64,000 nt of DNA from an uncultured Lachnospiraceae bacterium. GTDB taxonomy: Bacteria; Bacillota; Clostridia; Lachnospirales; Lachnospiraceae. The stretch's first letter is position 1, and each line of letters starts with the position of its first letter. This document shows positions 8,206-17,443 of the stretch, piece after piece. The stretch is taken from NCBI GenBank assembly GCA_910588655.1, contig CAJUPJ010000004.1, positions 62,001 to 126,000 on the forward strand, given 5' to 3'. The notes under the pieces were generated by a model. It had not been told where the DNA came from. It was given only the letters and a program-made list of their open reading frames with translations, and did no database searches. The position numbers were made by a program, and so were the translations under genes.

Positions 8206-9813
8206 CTATTTGTAATAATCAAGACGTTTCTCAATTCTCTCCATTATAAATGCAACAATAAAGTTAAATATATAATAAAATACTCCTGCCACAAACAGAG
8301 GGACTAATGATGTCTGTGCGGCTGCAATCTGTTTTGCCTTTGTAAACATTTCTGCATAGGAAAGCGCAAATGCAAGTGATGTATCTTTTACAAGGGTTAT
8401 AACTTCATTAGTTACAGGAGGCAGGACACGTTTAACCATCTGTGGGAATATTATCCTGAAAAATGTCTGGCTTCTGTTATAACCCATAATCTGTGCCGCT
8501 TCCCTCTGCCCCTGCGGGATACTTTGTATGCCCGAACGGTATATCTCGGCAAAATATGCAGCATAGTTTAATGAAAATCCAATAATTACAGCATAAAAAC
8601 GGTAGGAATACGGGGTTGAAACTTCAAATATGTAAAATGGTGCAAAAAATACAACAATAAGCTGCAGCATAAGAGGTGTACCTCTCATAATGGAAATATA
8701 TATTTTTGCTATCCACTGGATTACTTTAAACTTTGACATTCTTGCTGCTGCAATAACAAGCCCAAGTGGCATTGAGAATAAAATTGTAAGCACAAATATG
8801 CCAACTGTGGCAGCAAGCCCTGATGAAAGCTGCTTAATAATCTGTACAATACCTGATTTCTTAGCCTTTGGGACGCCAGCTTTTACAACACTGTTATCCT
8901 GTGTGCCTGTTTCATCCTCCTGTTTAATACCTGTGTTATTTTCACTATTTATATTATCCTGGCTGCCGGCAGCTGGTACTTTACTGCCATCTATATATGT
9001 AGTATCTTCAAGACTCAGACATACACTGTCCGCAAGCCCCCATTTTTCAGCAATGTTTTCAAAAGTCCCATCCTTAAGCATTTCAAACAACGTAAGCTGT
9101 ACTTCATCCCTAAGCCCTGTATTGCCAGATTTAAAGCCTATTCCATATTTTTCTGTTGCAAGCCTCTCATCAAGCATTACAAACTTATCACCTTTTGTAG
9201 AAAGCTGGTATGATGCAACACCTATATCCATTGCAATTGCATCAACCATGCCGCTCTCAAGGTTCATAAAAGCAGAATTATAATCATCAACCTGCTGTAA
9301 TTCCTTTAATGATTTTGCAAGTGCCTTATTTTCATCTGTGGCATTTTCCCCTTCCAGCGCGGCAAGTGCTGATGAATCAGCCTGTACTGCCAGGATTTTT
9401 CCTGATAAATCTTTAAGCTCATTAATTCCTGAACTGCTGCTGGTAATTACTACCTGTGAATTATCAACATATGGTGTTGACCATGTATATTCACTTTCCC
9501 TGCCATTCATTGTAAACCCGTTCCATAGACATGAAACAGAACCGGAATCAAGCTCTGAATCTTTAAAATCCCATTTAATAGGACGTTTTACCAAAGACCA
9601 GCCCTTGCGTTTACAGACTTCCTCCGCCAAATCCAAATCAAAACCTGTATAATCCCCGTTTTCATCCATATAGCCGTACGGCGGGAACTCTGCATCAAAA
9701 CCCACAATAAACTCCTGCTTTGCCTGGCAGGCACTCCCTGCAAAAATAAATCCTGCAAATACTGCTGTTACAAACAGGTATAAAACCTTTTTAATAATTC
9801 TGGTATTATCCAT
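8206..9813 (-). CDS. Amino-acid ABC importer: fused substrate-binding protein and permease
   Basis: 535 residues combining two subunits that are often separate. Signal segment about 7-30; SBP family 3 domain about 31-265 ([25 protein letters not shown] at its start, here quoted in part); a polar linker rich in Asn, Asp, Thr and Gln about 270-315; then a HisM/GlnP-type permease about 320-530 with EAA loop [21 protein letters not shown]. The binding domain is tethered to the outer face of its own permease. Such fusions (GlnPQ-like) are known in Firmicutes. Partner ATPase is the next gene. The substrate is probably a polar or acidic amino acid, which is not resolved. Confidence 0.93.
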   Translation of the reverse strand: MDNTRIIKKVLYLFVTAVFAGFIFAGSACQAKQEFIVGFDAEFPPYGYMDENGDYTGFDLDLAEEVCKRKGWSLVKRPIKWDFKDSELDSGSVSCLWNGFTMNGRESEYTWSTPYVDNSQVVITSSSSGINELKDLSGKILAVQADSSALAALEGENATDENKALAKSLKELQQVDDYNSAFMNLESGMVDAIAMDIGVASYQLSTKGDKFVMLDERLATEKYGIGFKSGNTGLRDEVQLTLFEMLKDGTFENIAEKWGLADSVCLSLEDTTYIDGSKVPAAGSQDNINSENNTGIKQEDETGTQDNSVVKAGVPKAKKSGIVQIIKQLSSGLAATVGIFVLTILFSMPLGLVIAAARMSKFKVIQWIAKIYISIMRGTPLMLQLIVVFFAPFYIFEVSTPYSYRFYAVIIGFSLNYAAYFAEIYRSGIQSIPQGQREAAQIMGYNRSQTFFRIIFPQMVKRVLPPVTNEVITLVKDTSLAFALSYAEMFTKAKQIAAAQTSLVPLFVAGVFYYIFNFIVAFIMERIEKRLDYYK

Positions 9814-9846
9814 TACTTAAATTCTTCCTCTCTTAACATTATTTAC

Positions 9847-10974
9847 TTACAGTTTTAATGCAAACTCCCTGTCCTGCATAAACTGTATTGTATTATAAAG
9901 CACAAGCACATCCGTTGGCTTATAATTCCTTAAAAGCATTGTCATGCCTACATTCAGGTGGCGCATATCTGCTACAACCACTTTTTCGTAATCCTCTGCC
10001 AGAAATGGAATTATACAGTTGGCAAAAGAATCTTTTACAACAAACAGGGTTTTATTATTTTTAACACCGCCTGTTATTTCAAGGACTGCCTGGTTTCCTC
10101 CAAAAAATACACTGTACTTGTCTTTCTTCTTTAAAAACTTTGTCTGGTAAAATGTATTTTCTGTTTTCTCTCCCATATTATATACAACTTCCATCTTATT
10201 TTCTGGTTCATAAATACTTATTTCATCCTTCTGTGAATACATATTTATTTTAGAAAATGTTGTACCAAGAAAATCATCTGAAACTTTTTTCAATTCTTTC
10301 TTTGCCTCTGCAACACCACCATCAATGCCACATGCCGCATTATAAGCACTATATCCATACCATGCACCTTGTGTTGTCCAGTGGTGGTCTGTCCTGTAAA
10401 ATATATTTTCATCTGCATGCTGGCTTAAAATACCATAAATATCTATAAGGACATTTTCTGGAAGTTTTTTTCCAAGTTTATTATAAAATATATTTTCATT
10501 ATAAGTTTCTGCAAAAGCTGGCAGGTAATTTCCAAGCGTAAATGTTTTAGATGGAACCATCATAACTTTTACATCAGAAACTTTTGAAGCTTCTTTAACA
10601 AATTTGCCAAGCACCTTTATATTCTTATCTGCAATTTTATTATCAATATCTTCTTCTGTATATTTCTCTAAAAGATATCCGTCTTTCCCAAAATATACAC
10701 CATTTGACTCAGTTTTTCCAAACACCCTTTCCGTAGCTGTCTGGAGTTTCACCCATGAATCCCTCAAAGGAAACTGGTCACTTAAATATGTTTCATACTT
10801 CTTCTGGAACTTCCCATTCAGAACCCTTTTTACAGTAAACTTTGGAAATAACTGCAATGTCCTGTTTTCGGCAGAAGAATATGTTTTATCCTTCTGTAAA
10901 ATACCAGCAGCCATTCCTGCTATAACCATAAGGAAAAATACTGCTGCTGGCAAAACCCTGGACAAACGTTTCAT
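9847..10974 (-). CDS. DHHW family secreted/membrane-anchored protein
   Basis: 375 residues from the ATG at 10972-10974; an in-frame GTG three codons upstream is too close to the GGGG motif to be the better start. It has one N-terminal membrane segment, then an extracytoplasmic domain with the name-giving motif FYRTDHHWTTQGAWYGY (about residues 195-212), placing it with AlgX/AlgJ-like SGNH-type proteins. These work beside MBOAT acyltransferases in acylating exported polysaccharides. It follows the MBOAT gene by about 100 bp on the same strand, which supports a shared job. The acylated polymer is unknown. Confidence 0.87.
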   Translation of the reverse strand: MKRLSRVLPAAVFFLMVIAGMAAGILQKDKTYSSAENRTLQLFPKFTVKRVLNGKFQKKYETYLSDQFPLRDSWVKLQTATERVFGKTESNGVYFGKDGYLLEKYTEEDIDNKIADKNIKVLGKFVKEASKVSDVKVMMVPSKTFTLGNYLPAFAETYNENIFYNKLGKKLPENVLIDIYGILSQHADENIFYRTDHHWTTQGAWYGYSAYNAACGIDGGVAEAKKELKKVSDDFLGTTFSKINMYSQKDEISIYEPENKMEVVYNMGEKTENTFYQTKFLKKKDKYSVFFGGNQAVLEITGGVKNNKTLFVVKDSFANCIIPFLAEDYEKVVVADMRHLNVGMTMLLRNYKPTDVLVLYNTIQFMQDREFALKL

Positions 10975-11077
10975 ACTTTGCACAAACCCCAGGCAGTAAT
11001 ACCTGTAATCCTGGTTTTATCCTTTCCTTTTTATTCTTCCACCACAAAAACCATGCCAGCCACGCTTGCATAGATAA

Positions 11078-12454
11078 TTAGAACCTGAAATACAAAAACG
11101 GGTTGTATGTCCCATTTACCAGATATGAAACTGATATAATAAATACCACAGCCACAAAAACCGCCTGCAAAAGCCCTTTACAAATTTCATTTTTATTGCA
11201 AATCCATGCGCCTGCCCTGGCTGGGATATCTGTGCTTCCAATTATTAAAACAATAAGAAGTACAACATTACTAACGAACAGGTACATTGCAGCATTACTG
11301 CTTAACCCTGCCTCTGCCATGCCTGCCATTGCTTTTAGAAATACCCTGTGCTGTGTTATATCTTCCCATGCAAAAAGCAGCCAGCCCCCATAAACCACAA
11401 TCATTGCATATATATGGCTTAAGACTGCTGGAATTCTGCCAAGTATTTTTAAAAAGCCCAGCTTTTCTATTAAAAGGAAAAAGCAGAAATACATTCCCCA
11501 TGCTATAAAATTCAGGCTTGCCCCATGCCATAAACCCGTTAAAAACCATACAATAAAAATATTCAAAAAGGTTCTTGCCATGCCTCTCCTGCTGCCGCCT
11601 AATGGAATGTATACATATTCCTTAAACCATGTTCCCAGTGAAATATGCCACCTGCGCCAGAATTCAGTAATGCTTTTTGACATATAAGGGTAATTAAAAT
11701 TCTCTGGAATCCTGAACCCGAATATTGCCATAAGCCCTATAGCCATATCCGAATATCCCGAAAAATCAAAATATATCTGGAATGAGAACATTAAAATCCC
11801 AAACCATGCAGATAATGTAGTAAGGTTTCCAGCCTGGGAAGCTGTAACTGTTTTAAAAATTTCCCCTGCCTGGTTTGCAAGTATTACCTTTTTGCCAAGC
11901 CCGGTTGTAAACCTGGTTACACCATAAGATAATTTATCTAATGATGTACTTCTCTCCCTTAATAAAACAGAAATATCCTTAAACCTTACAACTGGCCCTG
12001 CTATAAGCTGTGGAAACATTGCAACATATGCACCAAAATTTATTATATTTTTTTCAGGTTTTGCCTCTCCCCTGTAAATATCTATTGTATATGACATAGT
12101 CTGGAATGTGTAAAATGATATTCCTATTGGCAATGCCAGTCCCGTACCAGCATACTTAAATACCCCGAGAAGTGACAGATTTATAAATACTGATAAAAAC
12201 ACAAAAAACTTTGCTGCATTCTTTTTATTCCTGTTTATAAAATATCCTGCCAGCCCTCCATTTATATAATCAACTACTGTTGAAAATAACATTAAAACAA
12301 TATATACAGGTTCGCCCCACGCATAAAATACAAGACTGGCAAGAAACAGCACCAGGTTCTTCCAAGTATTCTTAAAACAGCCTGGTGCTATAAAGTAGAT
12401 AACCAGGACACATGGCAGAAAGCGGAATAAAAAAAGCAAACTGCTAAATACCAT
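11078..12454 (-). CDS. MBOAT family O-acyltransferase (AlgI/DltB-like)
   Basis: 458-residue polytopic membrane enzyme moving acyl groups from the cytoplasm to extracytoplasmic polymers. Conserved MBOAT segments are visible: FWRRWHISLGTWFKEYVYIPLGGSR (shown here in part by WHISLGTWF and YIPLGGSR, about residues 265-290) and FLTGLWHGAS with the catalytic His near residue 316. It sits 15 bp after a DUF4358 gene and before a DHHW gene, a trio that recurs in Lachnospiraceae. No dlt genes are adjacent, so O-acetylation is more likely than D-alanylation, but this is inference. Confidence 0.93.
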   Translation of the reverse strand: MVFSSLLFLFRFLPCVLVIYFIAPGCFKNTWKNLVLFLASLVFYAWGEPVYIVLMLFSTVVDYINGGLAGYFINRNKKNAAKFFVFLSVFINLSLLGVFKYAGTGLALPIGISFYTFQTMSYTIDIYRGEAKPEKNIINFGAYVAMFPQLIAGPVVRFKDISVLLRERSTSLDKLSYGVTRFTTGLGKKVILANQAGEIFKTVTASQAGNLTTLSAWFGILMFSFQIYFDFSGYSDMAIGLMAIFGFRIPENFNYPYMSKSITEFWRRWHISLGTWFKEYVYIPLGGSRRGMARTFLNIFIVWFLTGLWHGASLNFIAWGMYFCFFLLIEKLGFLKILGRIPAVLSHIYAMIVVYGGWLLFAWEDITQHRVFLKAMAGMAEAGLSSNAAMYLFVSNVVLLIVLIIGSTDIPARAGAWICNKNEICKGLLQAVFVAVVFIISVSYLVNGTYNPFLYFRF

Positions 12455-12469
12455 ATAAGTGTCCCCCGT

Positions 12470-13045
12470 TTATTTTTTAAACAATGAATTAATAGTATCT
12501 GTAATTTTCTGGATTTCAGCTTTATATGCCTCTATAATCTGCTCTTCTGTAGCTGTTTCTTCTGTATTGCTGTCAACAGAACCAAGCAGAAGGAAAAATA
12601 CATAATTATCCTTTACATATACCTTTGATGCCTGTATTTTTAATAAATTCATGGGATACTGCATAGTGTCATTAATCAGCGTATTCCTGTAATCTGAGAG
12701 CTGCTTTTTAATCTTTTTCTTTGTATTTTTATTCTTTGCCTTTGCAATTACAAGAGTGTCAACATGCGCACTCATCATAGGAATTTCTGCAATAACATCC
12801 GTGTACCATGAAGGCTGCAGTCCAAAGCGCTGCTTTATCTCATCCTTTGTCAAAGACATATTTGCAAGATAATCTTCCCCAAGCAGGTCTGTTATTGCCT
12901 TACGTATTTTCTTTACTGATGGTGTTTTAACTTTCTTCTTTGCTGCCTCTGCCAAAACTGTATTATCATTGAATACTGGTACATGTGCAGCACTTCCAGC
13001 CGCCAGTGAAGCTGCCAGTATAACAGCTAATAATTTTTTTCTCAT
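12470..13045 (-). CDS. DUF4358-type exported protein
   Basis: 191 residues with a clear cleavable signal peptide (MRKKLLAVILAASLAAGSAA) and the DUF4358-like body: an RFGLQPSWYTDVIAEIPMMSAHVDTLVI segment (quoted parts: RFGLQPSW, AEIPMM, HVDTLVI) around residues 85-115. Function is unknown. It is the first gene of the operon with the MBOAT and DHHW genes, suggesting an accessory role outside the membrane in polymer acylation. The GGAAGG box precedes the ATG at 13043-13045. Confidence 0.82.
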   Translation of the reverse strand: MRKKLLAVILAASLAAGSAAHVPVFNDNTVLAEAAKKKVKTPSVKKIRKAITDLLGEDYLANMSLTKDEIKQRFGLQPSWYTDVIAEIPMMSAHVDTLVIAKAKNKNTKKKIKKQLSDYRNTLINDTMQYPMNLLKIQASKVYVKDNYVFFLLLGSVDSNTEETATEEQIIEAYKAEIQKITDTINSLFKK

Positions 13046-13275
13046 AATTTACCTTCCTTTCTTCATAATTGTATTTCTTTAAACATAAGCACTGTGCCAT
13101 ATAACCTGCCACAGGTACTATAAGGACAGTATAACTTACTTATACAAATAATACAACCTGTTTTATTTTTCCACTGTAACCAAAAAAATCTATCCCAGCA
13201 TCTGTATTAACAGTAACAAATCCTTTTTTTATTTAATATAATAATACAACTTAGTTTTTGCCATGAGGTAAACTT

Positions 13276-13818
13276 ATGCTTACAGTTAAACCATATAACA
13301 GGCAGTTTGCATATATATATGCTGCAAAATGGGCATTTGCGAGAAATCCGTTATTTTATAATTTTACAGGTATTGGCGGCGACTGTACAAGTTTTGTATC
13401 ACAATGTATTTATGCAGGGTGCTGTGAAATGAATTATAACAAGGCAAATGGCTGGTATTATACAGATGTTAATGACCGTTCACCTTCATGGACGGGTGTA
13501 TCATTCTTTTATGACTTTATGGTTACAAACCAGTTAAACGGTCCTTTCGGTTATGAAACCAGCATAGATGGGATGGAAATTGGCGATGCCATACAGCTAA
13601 GAAACAATATGGACAGATACTACCATACCTTAATAGTAACTGGTTTTGATGAAACGGGCATCCTGGTAAGCGCACACTCAGATGATGCATTTAACAGAAG
13701 GCTTAGCAGTTATACTTATGCAGGTGCACGCTATATACACATAGAAGGTTTCCGGGAATATGTAAGGAACAGGGAAGAATGTTTCAATAATTTTTACGAA
13801 GGGAACAGCCTGCACTAA
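13276..13818 (+). CDS. Amidase_6-type (papain-like fold) protein
   Basis: 180 residues resembling the putative amidase domain PF12671: YNRQFAYIYAAKWAFARNP at the start, the GGDCTSFVSQC motif carrying the probable nucleophile Cys near residue 37, and YYHTLIVTGF with the candidate His near 117. The family contains NlpC/CHAP-like peptidoglycan or lysin-type hydrolases of spore-forming Firmicutes. Unlike many relatives it lacks a signal peptide and long N-terminal extension, so it is probably cytoplasmic or exported by another route. It stands alone; a repeat cluster follows. Confidence 0.85.
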   Translation: MLTVKPYNRQFAYIYAAKWAFARNPLFYNFTGIGGDCTSFVSQCIYAGCCEMNYNKANGWYYTDVNDRSPSWTGVSFFYDFMVTNQLNGPFGYETSIDGMEIGDAIQLRNNMDRYYHTLIVTGFDETGILVSAHSDDAFNRRLSSYTYAGARYIHIEGFREYVRNREECFNNFYEGNSLH

Positions 13819-13849
13819 AATGAAGGAGTTGGTTTCCATTTTTTGGGGG

Positions 13850-14140
13850 TTATGGATGACGGACGGTTTCCAGTGCCAGAGCCAGAATATTCCGTAAAAG
13901 GGCACGCTCCCGCTACGATGAGCCACGCAGCGGCACATAAAGCCAGATATTTAATGTTACAGAATAAACTGGCGTTTATTCCGTAACATTAAATATCTGG
14001 CTTAAATGCCGGCGGGCTCAAAGTGCCCCTTTTACGGAATATTACTGGCATCTGGCACGTAAAACCTGTTCGTGAAAAAACACACCAAAACCACATAATA
14101 ATATTTTGCAAAAAATGTAAATGGTGTGTTGGAAGTTATT
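13850..14140. repeat. Long nested palindromic intergenic repeat (copy 2)
   Basis: Starts with GGATGACGGACGGTTTCC and folds on itself at three levels. Outer: GTGCCAGA / TCTGGCAC. Middle: CCAGAATATTCCGTAAAAGG... at 13882-13905 against 14023-14047. Inner: a 28-bp arm at 13941-13968 (AGCCAGATATTTAATGTTAC...) against 13975-14002 with one mismatch and a six-base loop. The right end shows CCACATAATA, then about 30 unrelated bases, then TGGAAGTTAT, the same right-end sequence as copy 6. A short open frame on the minus strand here shares its translation with one near 39.0 kb only because both lie in the repeat. Confidence 0.75.
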
Positions 14141-14186
14141 CTGCCAGTCACTTACTACTGTTCTTCTGAACCCTTTGTCCCTCAAC

Positions 14187-14698
14187 ATAATTTCCAGTTA
14201 TAGTAGCAAAAGGTTTTGAGGGTTCTGTAGTTGTGCCAGGGAACAGCAAGTTTCCAGTGTTCCAGCTAATATTATTACATGACAGAGACATTGGTACGTG
14301 GGCTGGCATAATACAATGTCATTTAGTTAAAGGGTTAAACGGAAAATGTTTTTGGAAATTACCAAAGTGTAGATTGCTGGCAAATTCCAAATGTGCTCCC
14401 TTGACAAACCAGAAAAAGCTGTACGGAACCGCTGGTGCATAAAGCCCCGTTTTATGGGGCTTTATGCACCATTGCGTGCGCCGTCCAAGCGGAAGCGTGC
14501 TTTCTTCATGGAAGGCACTTTGGATTTGCCAGCAGACCCAGTAATGTAATTTTTAAACATCTTTCCTTAACTAAATGACATTATTTTATATCAGCGCAGC
14601 GAAAGCGTACCCTGTCATGTAATAATTTAGCGGAACACTGGAAACCTTGCGTCCCCCACCAGACACCCAAAACCACAAAAAATATAACTGGAAATTAT
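14187..14698. mobile_element. Palindromic repeat with 16-bp perfect terminal inverted repeats (copy 3)
   Basis: Left end ATAATTTCCAGTTATA at 14187-14202 and its exact complement at 14683-14698. Inside, GTTTCCAGTGTTCC plus a TTATTACATGACAG segment (about 14250-14284) pairs with 14613-14645. No coding potential for a transposase, so it resembles a MITE. A second, different inverted-repeat element occupies its loop at 14314-14582. It lies between the amidase and arabinanase genes, in a 961-bp stretch otherwise without genes. Confidence 0.7.
14314..14582. mobile_element. MITE-like element nested inside copy 3
   Basis: Bounded by CAATGTCATTTAGTTAA (14314-14330) and TTAACTAAATGACATT (14567-14582). 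Internally it is a long hairpin: GCTGGCAAATTCCAAA pairs with TTTGGATTTGCCAGC, and at its tip GGTGCATAAAGCCCC (14434-14448) pairs perfectly with 14456-14470 around a seven-base loop. About 269 bp, noncoding. A 108-bp relative with the same ends and the same right-hand internal sequence is at 38862-38969. Confidence 0.65.
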
Positions 14699-14779
14699 CC
14701 CATTTTTTTATTGTAGATTTTATGTGTTTATGATAATGTTATTATTAAACTTTACAAAAACTAAAGGAGGAAATTAATT

Positions 14780-16108
14780 ATGGGCACTAAACTTATTTTT
14801 CCATACCCGCCACCAGCAGAAATCCCTAAACCAGTATTTAAAAAAGGGAAAGACCGTCCGGACAATAATACAGGTTTATGGTTTATACATGACCCTGCAA
14901 TTTATAAAGATGATATTTCTGGCAAATATTATATATACTGTACAGGTGCAGGCTGCCACCGTTCAAATGATTTAATCCATTGGGAAAGGGTTGGAAAAGT
15001 TGTTGACGTTCCACCAGAGGAAGCTTCTGGCTGGACTGGAAGCAAAGATATATGGGCACCTGATATTGTTAAAGTTAATAATGAGTACAGGCTTTACTGT
15101 TCTAATTCCAAATGGGGAGTCCGCCAGTCATGCATATTCCTGGCTGTTTCAGACAACCCGGAAGGCCCGTTCCTTCCGCGTGGATGTGTACTGAAAACTA
15201 CTGATGAAATGCCTGTAAACGCAATTGATGCTAATATTGTTACAGACCATAAGACAGGTGAAATGTATATGTTATATGGCTCTTTCTGGGGAGGATGCCA
15301 TATGCTGCTTCTTGATGGAAAGACAGGGCTTGCCGCAGAAAAAGGCATTGGGACATGTGTTGCAAGAAGACCAGAATGGATGAGTGCTGCAATAGAAGGC
15401 CCATATATTATATACAACCCTGGTACAGATTACTATTATTTATTTGTTTCTTATGGTTCATTAAAAAGCGATTATAATGTAAGGGTTGCAAGAAGCCGCA
15501 ACATTACCGGGCCATATACAGACTTTAACGGCATTGACATGACTGATATTTCTGATAATGACAACTCCACAGGACTGCTAATACACTGTGGTTACAGATG
15601 GAACGATGGCAAGGCATATATGGCACCCGGGCACAATTCGGTACTGCATGATACAGATGGCTCATGGTATATGGTTTTCCATATAAGGGAGCATAATTTT
15701 ACAGGAAAGCCAGAACCATCCAAAATGCAGATACGCAAAATATACTGGTCTGATGACGGATGGCCATTATTAAGTGCACAGCCATACTCAGGTGAAACAG
15801 AACAAAATATACCAGAAAGTGAATTATATGGTTTATATGAAAGGATAACATTAAAACCAGAACTGCCACAGGGCATTACCTGTTCTGTTCCAATGAAACT
15901 TGGCAAAAATGGATATTATGAATGTTGTTCCATACAGGGAAAATGGGAATATAAAGACAACAGATTACATATAAAATATGGAAAACATACAGAAACAGCA
16001 CATGTATATGTTACATGGGATGCAGAAAGACACTGCCCTGCCATTGCCATATCCGGCATATCTAAAAGCGGATTGGCATTTATGGCAAAGAAAACAGGGG
16101 ATATCTGA
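14780..16108 (+). CDS. GH43 endo-alpha-1,5-L-arabinanase-like glycosidase, cytoplasmic
   Basis: 442 residues, five-bladed beta-propeller of family GH43. Likely catalytic residues: general base Asp38 (FIHDPAIY), pKa-modulating Asp151 (VNAIDANI) and general acid Glu207 (AAIEGPYI); the spacing and surrounding sequence resemble arabinan endo-1,5-alpha-L-arabinosidases. No signal peptide, so it acts on short arabino-oligosaccharides already imported. AAAGGAGG precedes the ATG. Transcribed alone after the repeat cluster; no transporter is adjacent. A beta-xylosidase or arabinofuranosidase activity cannot be excluded. Confidence 0.88.
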   Translation: MGTKLIFPYPPPAEIPKPVFKKGKDRPDNNTGLWFIHDPAIYKDDISGKYYIYCTGAGCHRSNDLIHWERVGKVVDVPPEEASGWTGSKDIWAPDIVKVNNEYRLYCSNSKWGVRQSCIFLAVSDNPEGPFLPRGCVLKTTDEMPVNAIDANIVTDHKTGEMYMLYGSFWGGCHMLLLDGKTGLAAEKGIGTCVARRPEWMSAAIEGPYIIYNPGTDYYYLFVSYGSLKSDYNVRVARSRNITGPYTDFNGIDMTDISDNDNSTGLLIHCGYRWNDGKAYMAPGHNSVLHDTDGSWYMVFHIREHNFTGKPEPSKMQIRKIYWSDDGWPLLSAQPYSGETEQNIPESELYGLYERITLKPELPQGITCSVPMKLGKNGYYECCSIQGKWEYKDNRLHIKYGKHTETAHVYVTWDAERHCPAIAISGISKSGLAFMAKKTGDI

Positions 16109-16249
16109 TTATTTATTACAGTTACAGCACTTTTTCTTTTTGCAGGGACAGGCACAGCTTAATATATCAAGTATTTTAGAAACTTCGTCCCATGAACGTT
16201 TAATACACATTGCCTTGCGGTTTAAAGAATTATTACATTGTGTATGCAT
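16109..16249 (-). CDS. Possible small Cys-rich protein (46 residues)
   Basis: Open frame from ATG at 16247-16249 to TAA at 16109-16111, its stop directly abutting the stop of the arabinanase gene. The predicted C-terminus, LSCACPCKKKKCCNCNK, holds six of the protein's eight cysteines plus a lysine block, as in small metal-binding or zinc-ribbon-like peptides. The ribosome binding site is weak (ATGGGATT about 17 bases upstream), so translation is uncertain. No family is recognised. Confidence 0.3.
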   Translation of the reverse strand: MHTQCNNSLNRKAMCIKRSWDEVSKILDILSCACPCKKKKCCNCNK

Positions 16250-16375
16250 AATTATAATTTTTTTTAATCCCATATACAGTTCTCCATTCTGTATTAACCT
16301 TGTATATTATTATATGAAATTAACTGTTTTTTGTGTTATACAGACAGAAATATTTTAGAAAGGCTGGTACTTACT

Positions 16376-17143
16376 ATGGAATATGCATTAGTTACTGGTG
16401 CTACAAGTGGTATTGGCATTGCAATTTCAAGAGTCCTTGCACGTAAGGGATATGGAATTGTAATGGTTTCTTCATCACAGCACCATCTTATACAAGCAGA
16501 AAAAAACATGAAAAAGAGATTTCCAAAAACCAGTATATATACAATTAAGGAAGACTTAAGCCAGAAAAACTCAGCAAAGCATCTTTATAACCAGGTCAAA
16601 GAAATGGGGCTTGTTATAGATGTACTGGTAAATAACGCTGGCAAAGGGCTTATTGGCACAACTGAAAAAATTAATATAAACAAGGATGAAGGGCTTCTTT
16701 ATCTAAATATGGTTACTCCTACCCTGTTATGCAAAATGTTTCTAAAGGATATGTATAAAAGAAAAAAAGGCAGCATACTAAATGTTGCCTCAACTGCATC
16801 ATTCCAGCCAGGCCCATACAATTCTACTTATTTTGCAAGCAAAGCATATATATACAGTTACAGCAGGGCAATAAGATATGAAGCCCAAAGACGCGGTGTA
16901 AAAATATGTACGCTATGTCCTGGCACAACAGAAACTAAATTTTTTGAAAAAGAAGGAATAAAAACACCTGCATGGGCTATGTCCGCTGTAAAAGTTGCAG
17001 AATATGCAATAGACGGTCTTGAGAAAAACAAAGCAGTTATTATTCCTGGCAGGGCAAACAAGATTTTCAGTATAATACCAGCAGAGATTAAACTTCTGGC
17101 AATTGCATTATTAAAAAAGCCAAGGAGTAAACATAACAGATAA
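16376..17143 (+). CDS. Short-chain dehydrogenase/reductase (SDR)
   Basis: 255-residue classical SDR. NAD(P)-binding motif TGATSGIG at residues 7-14, NNAG near residue 86, catalytic Ser in LNVASTASFQP and the YxxxK motif YFASK near residue 157. The C-terminus is slightly longer and basic, as in the DltE/YqjQ-type cytoplasmic SDRs. Start chosen at 16376 because AGAAAGG lies ahead of it; an in-frame ATG 15 codons upstream has no ribosome binding site. Substrate unknown. A bidirectional terminator follows. Confidence 0.9.
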   Translation: MEYALVTGATSGIGIAISRVLARKGYGIVMVSSSQHHLIQAEKNMKKRFPKTSIYTIKEDLSQKNSAKHLYNQVKEMGLVIDVLVNNAGKGLIGTTEKININKDEGLLYLNMVTPTLLCKMFLKDMYKRKKGSILNVASTASFQPGPYNSTYFASKAYIYSYSRAIRYEAQRRGVKICTLCPGTTETKFFEKEGIKTPAWAMSAVKVAEYAIDGLEKNKAVIIPGRANKIFSIIPAEIKLLAIALLKKPRSKHNR

Positions 17144-17170
17144 AATAGAATAATTAATTATAAAATAACA

Positions 17171-17196
17171 AAAGGCACTGGATATCTAGTGCCTTT
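17171..17196. terminator. Bidirectional rho-independent terminator
   Basis: AAAGGCACT (17171-17179) pairs with AGTGCCTTT (17188-17196) around eight bases, with an A tract on the left and a T tract on the right. It can end the SDR gene on the plus strand and the tRNA-Lys gene on the minus strand. Confidence 0.8.
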
Positions 17197-17203
17197 TATC
17201 TTA

Positions 17204-17276
17204 TGCGCCTCCAGGGGTTCGAACCCTGGACACCCTGATTAAGAGTCAGGTGCTCTGCCAGCTGAGCTAGAAGCGC
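17204..17276 (-). tRNA. tRNA-Lys (anticodon CTT), copy 1
   Basis: 73 bases on the minus strand form a full cloverleaf: acceptor GCGCTTC / GAGGCGC with discriminator A, D arm with AGCTCAGCTGGCAGAGC, anticodon loop CTCTTAA (anticodon CTT, reads AAG), and T arm CAGGG-TTCGAAC-CCCTG. CCA is not encoded. Identical over all 73 bases to the gene at 19326-19398. Confidence 0.95.
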
Positions 17277-17347
17277 TAACAGATTTACTATACCACAATT
17301 TTAAAATAGATGCAAGCACTTTTTGAAAAAAATTTTTCCTATACAGC

Positions 17348-17376
17348 TTGCATTAATATAAAAACCAGTGTATACT
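17348..17376 (+). promoter_or_regulatory. Candidate sigma-A promoter for the sortase operon
   Basis: TTGCAT (17348-17353) and TATACT (17371-17376) with a 17-bp spacer, 67 bp ahead of the sortase start at 17444. It lies between the divergent tRNA gene and the sortase gene. Confidence 0.5.
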
Positions 17377-17443
17377 TTTGACTATATAGCTGTAAATGAT
17401 ATCCGGGAAATACCGCCATCAGGCTGGATAATGGTGAATATAT

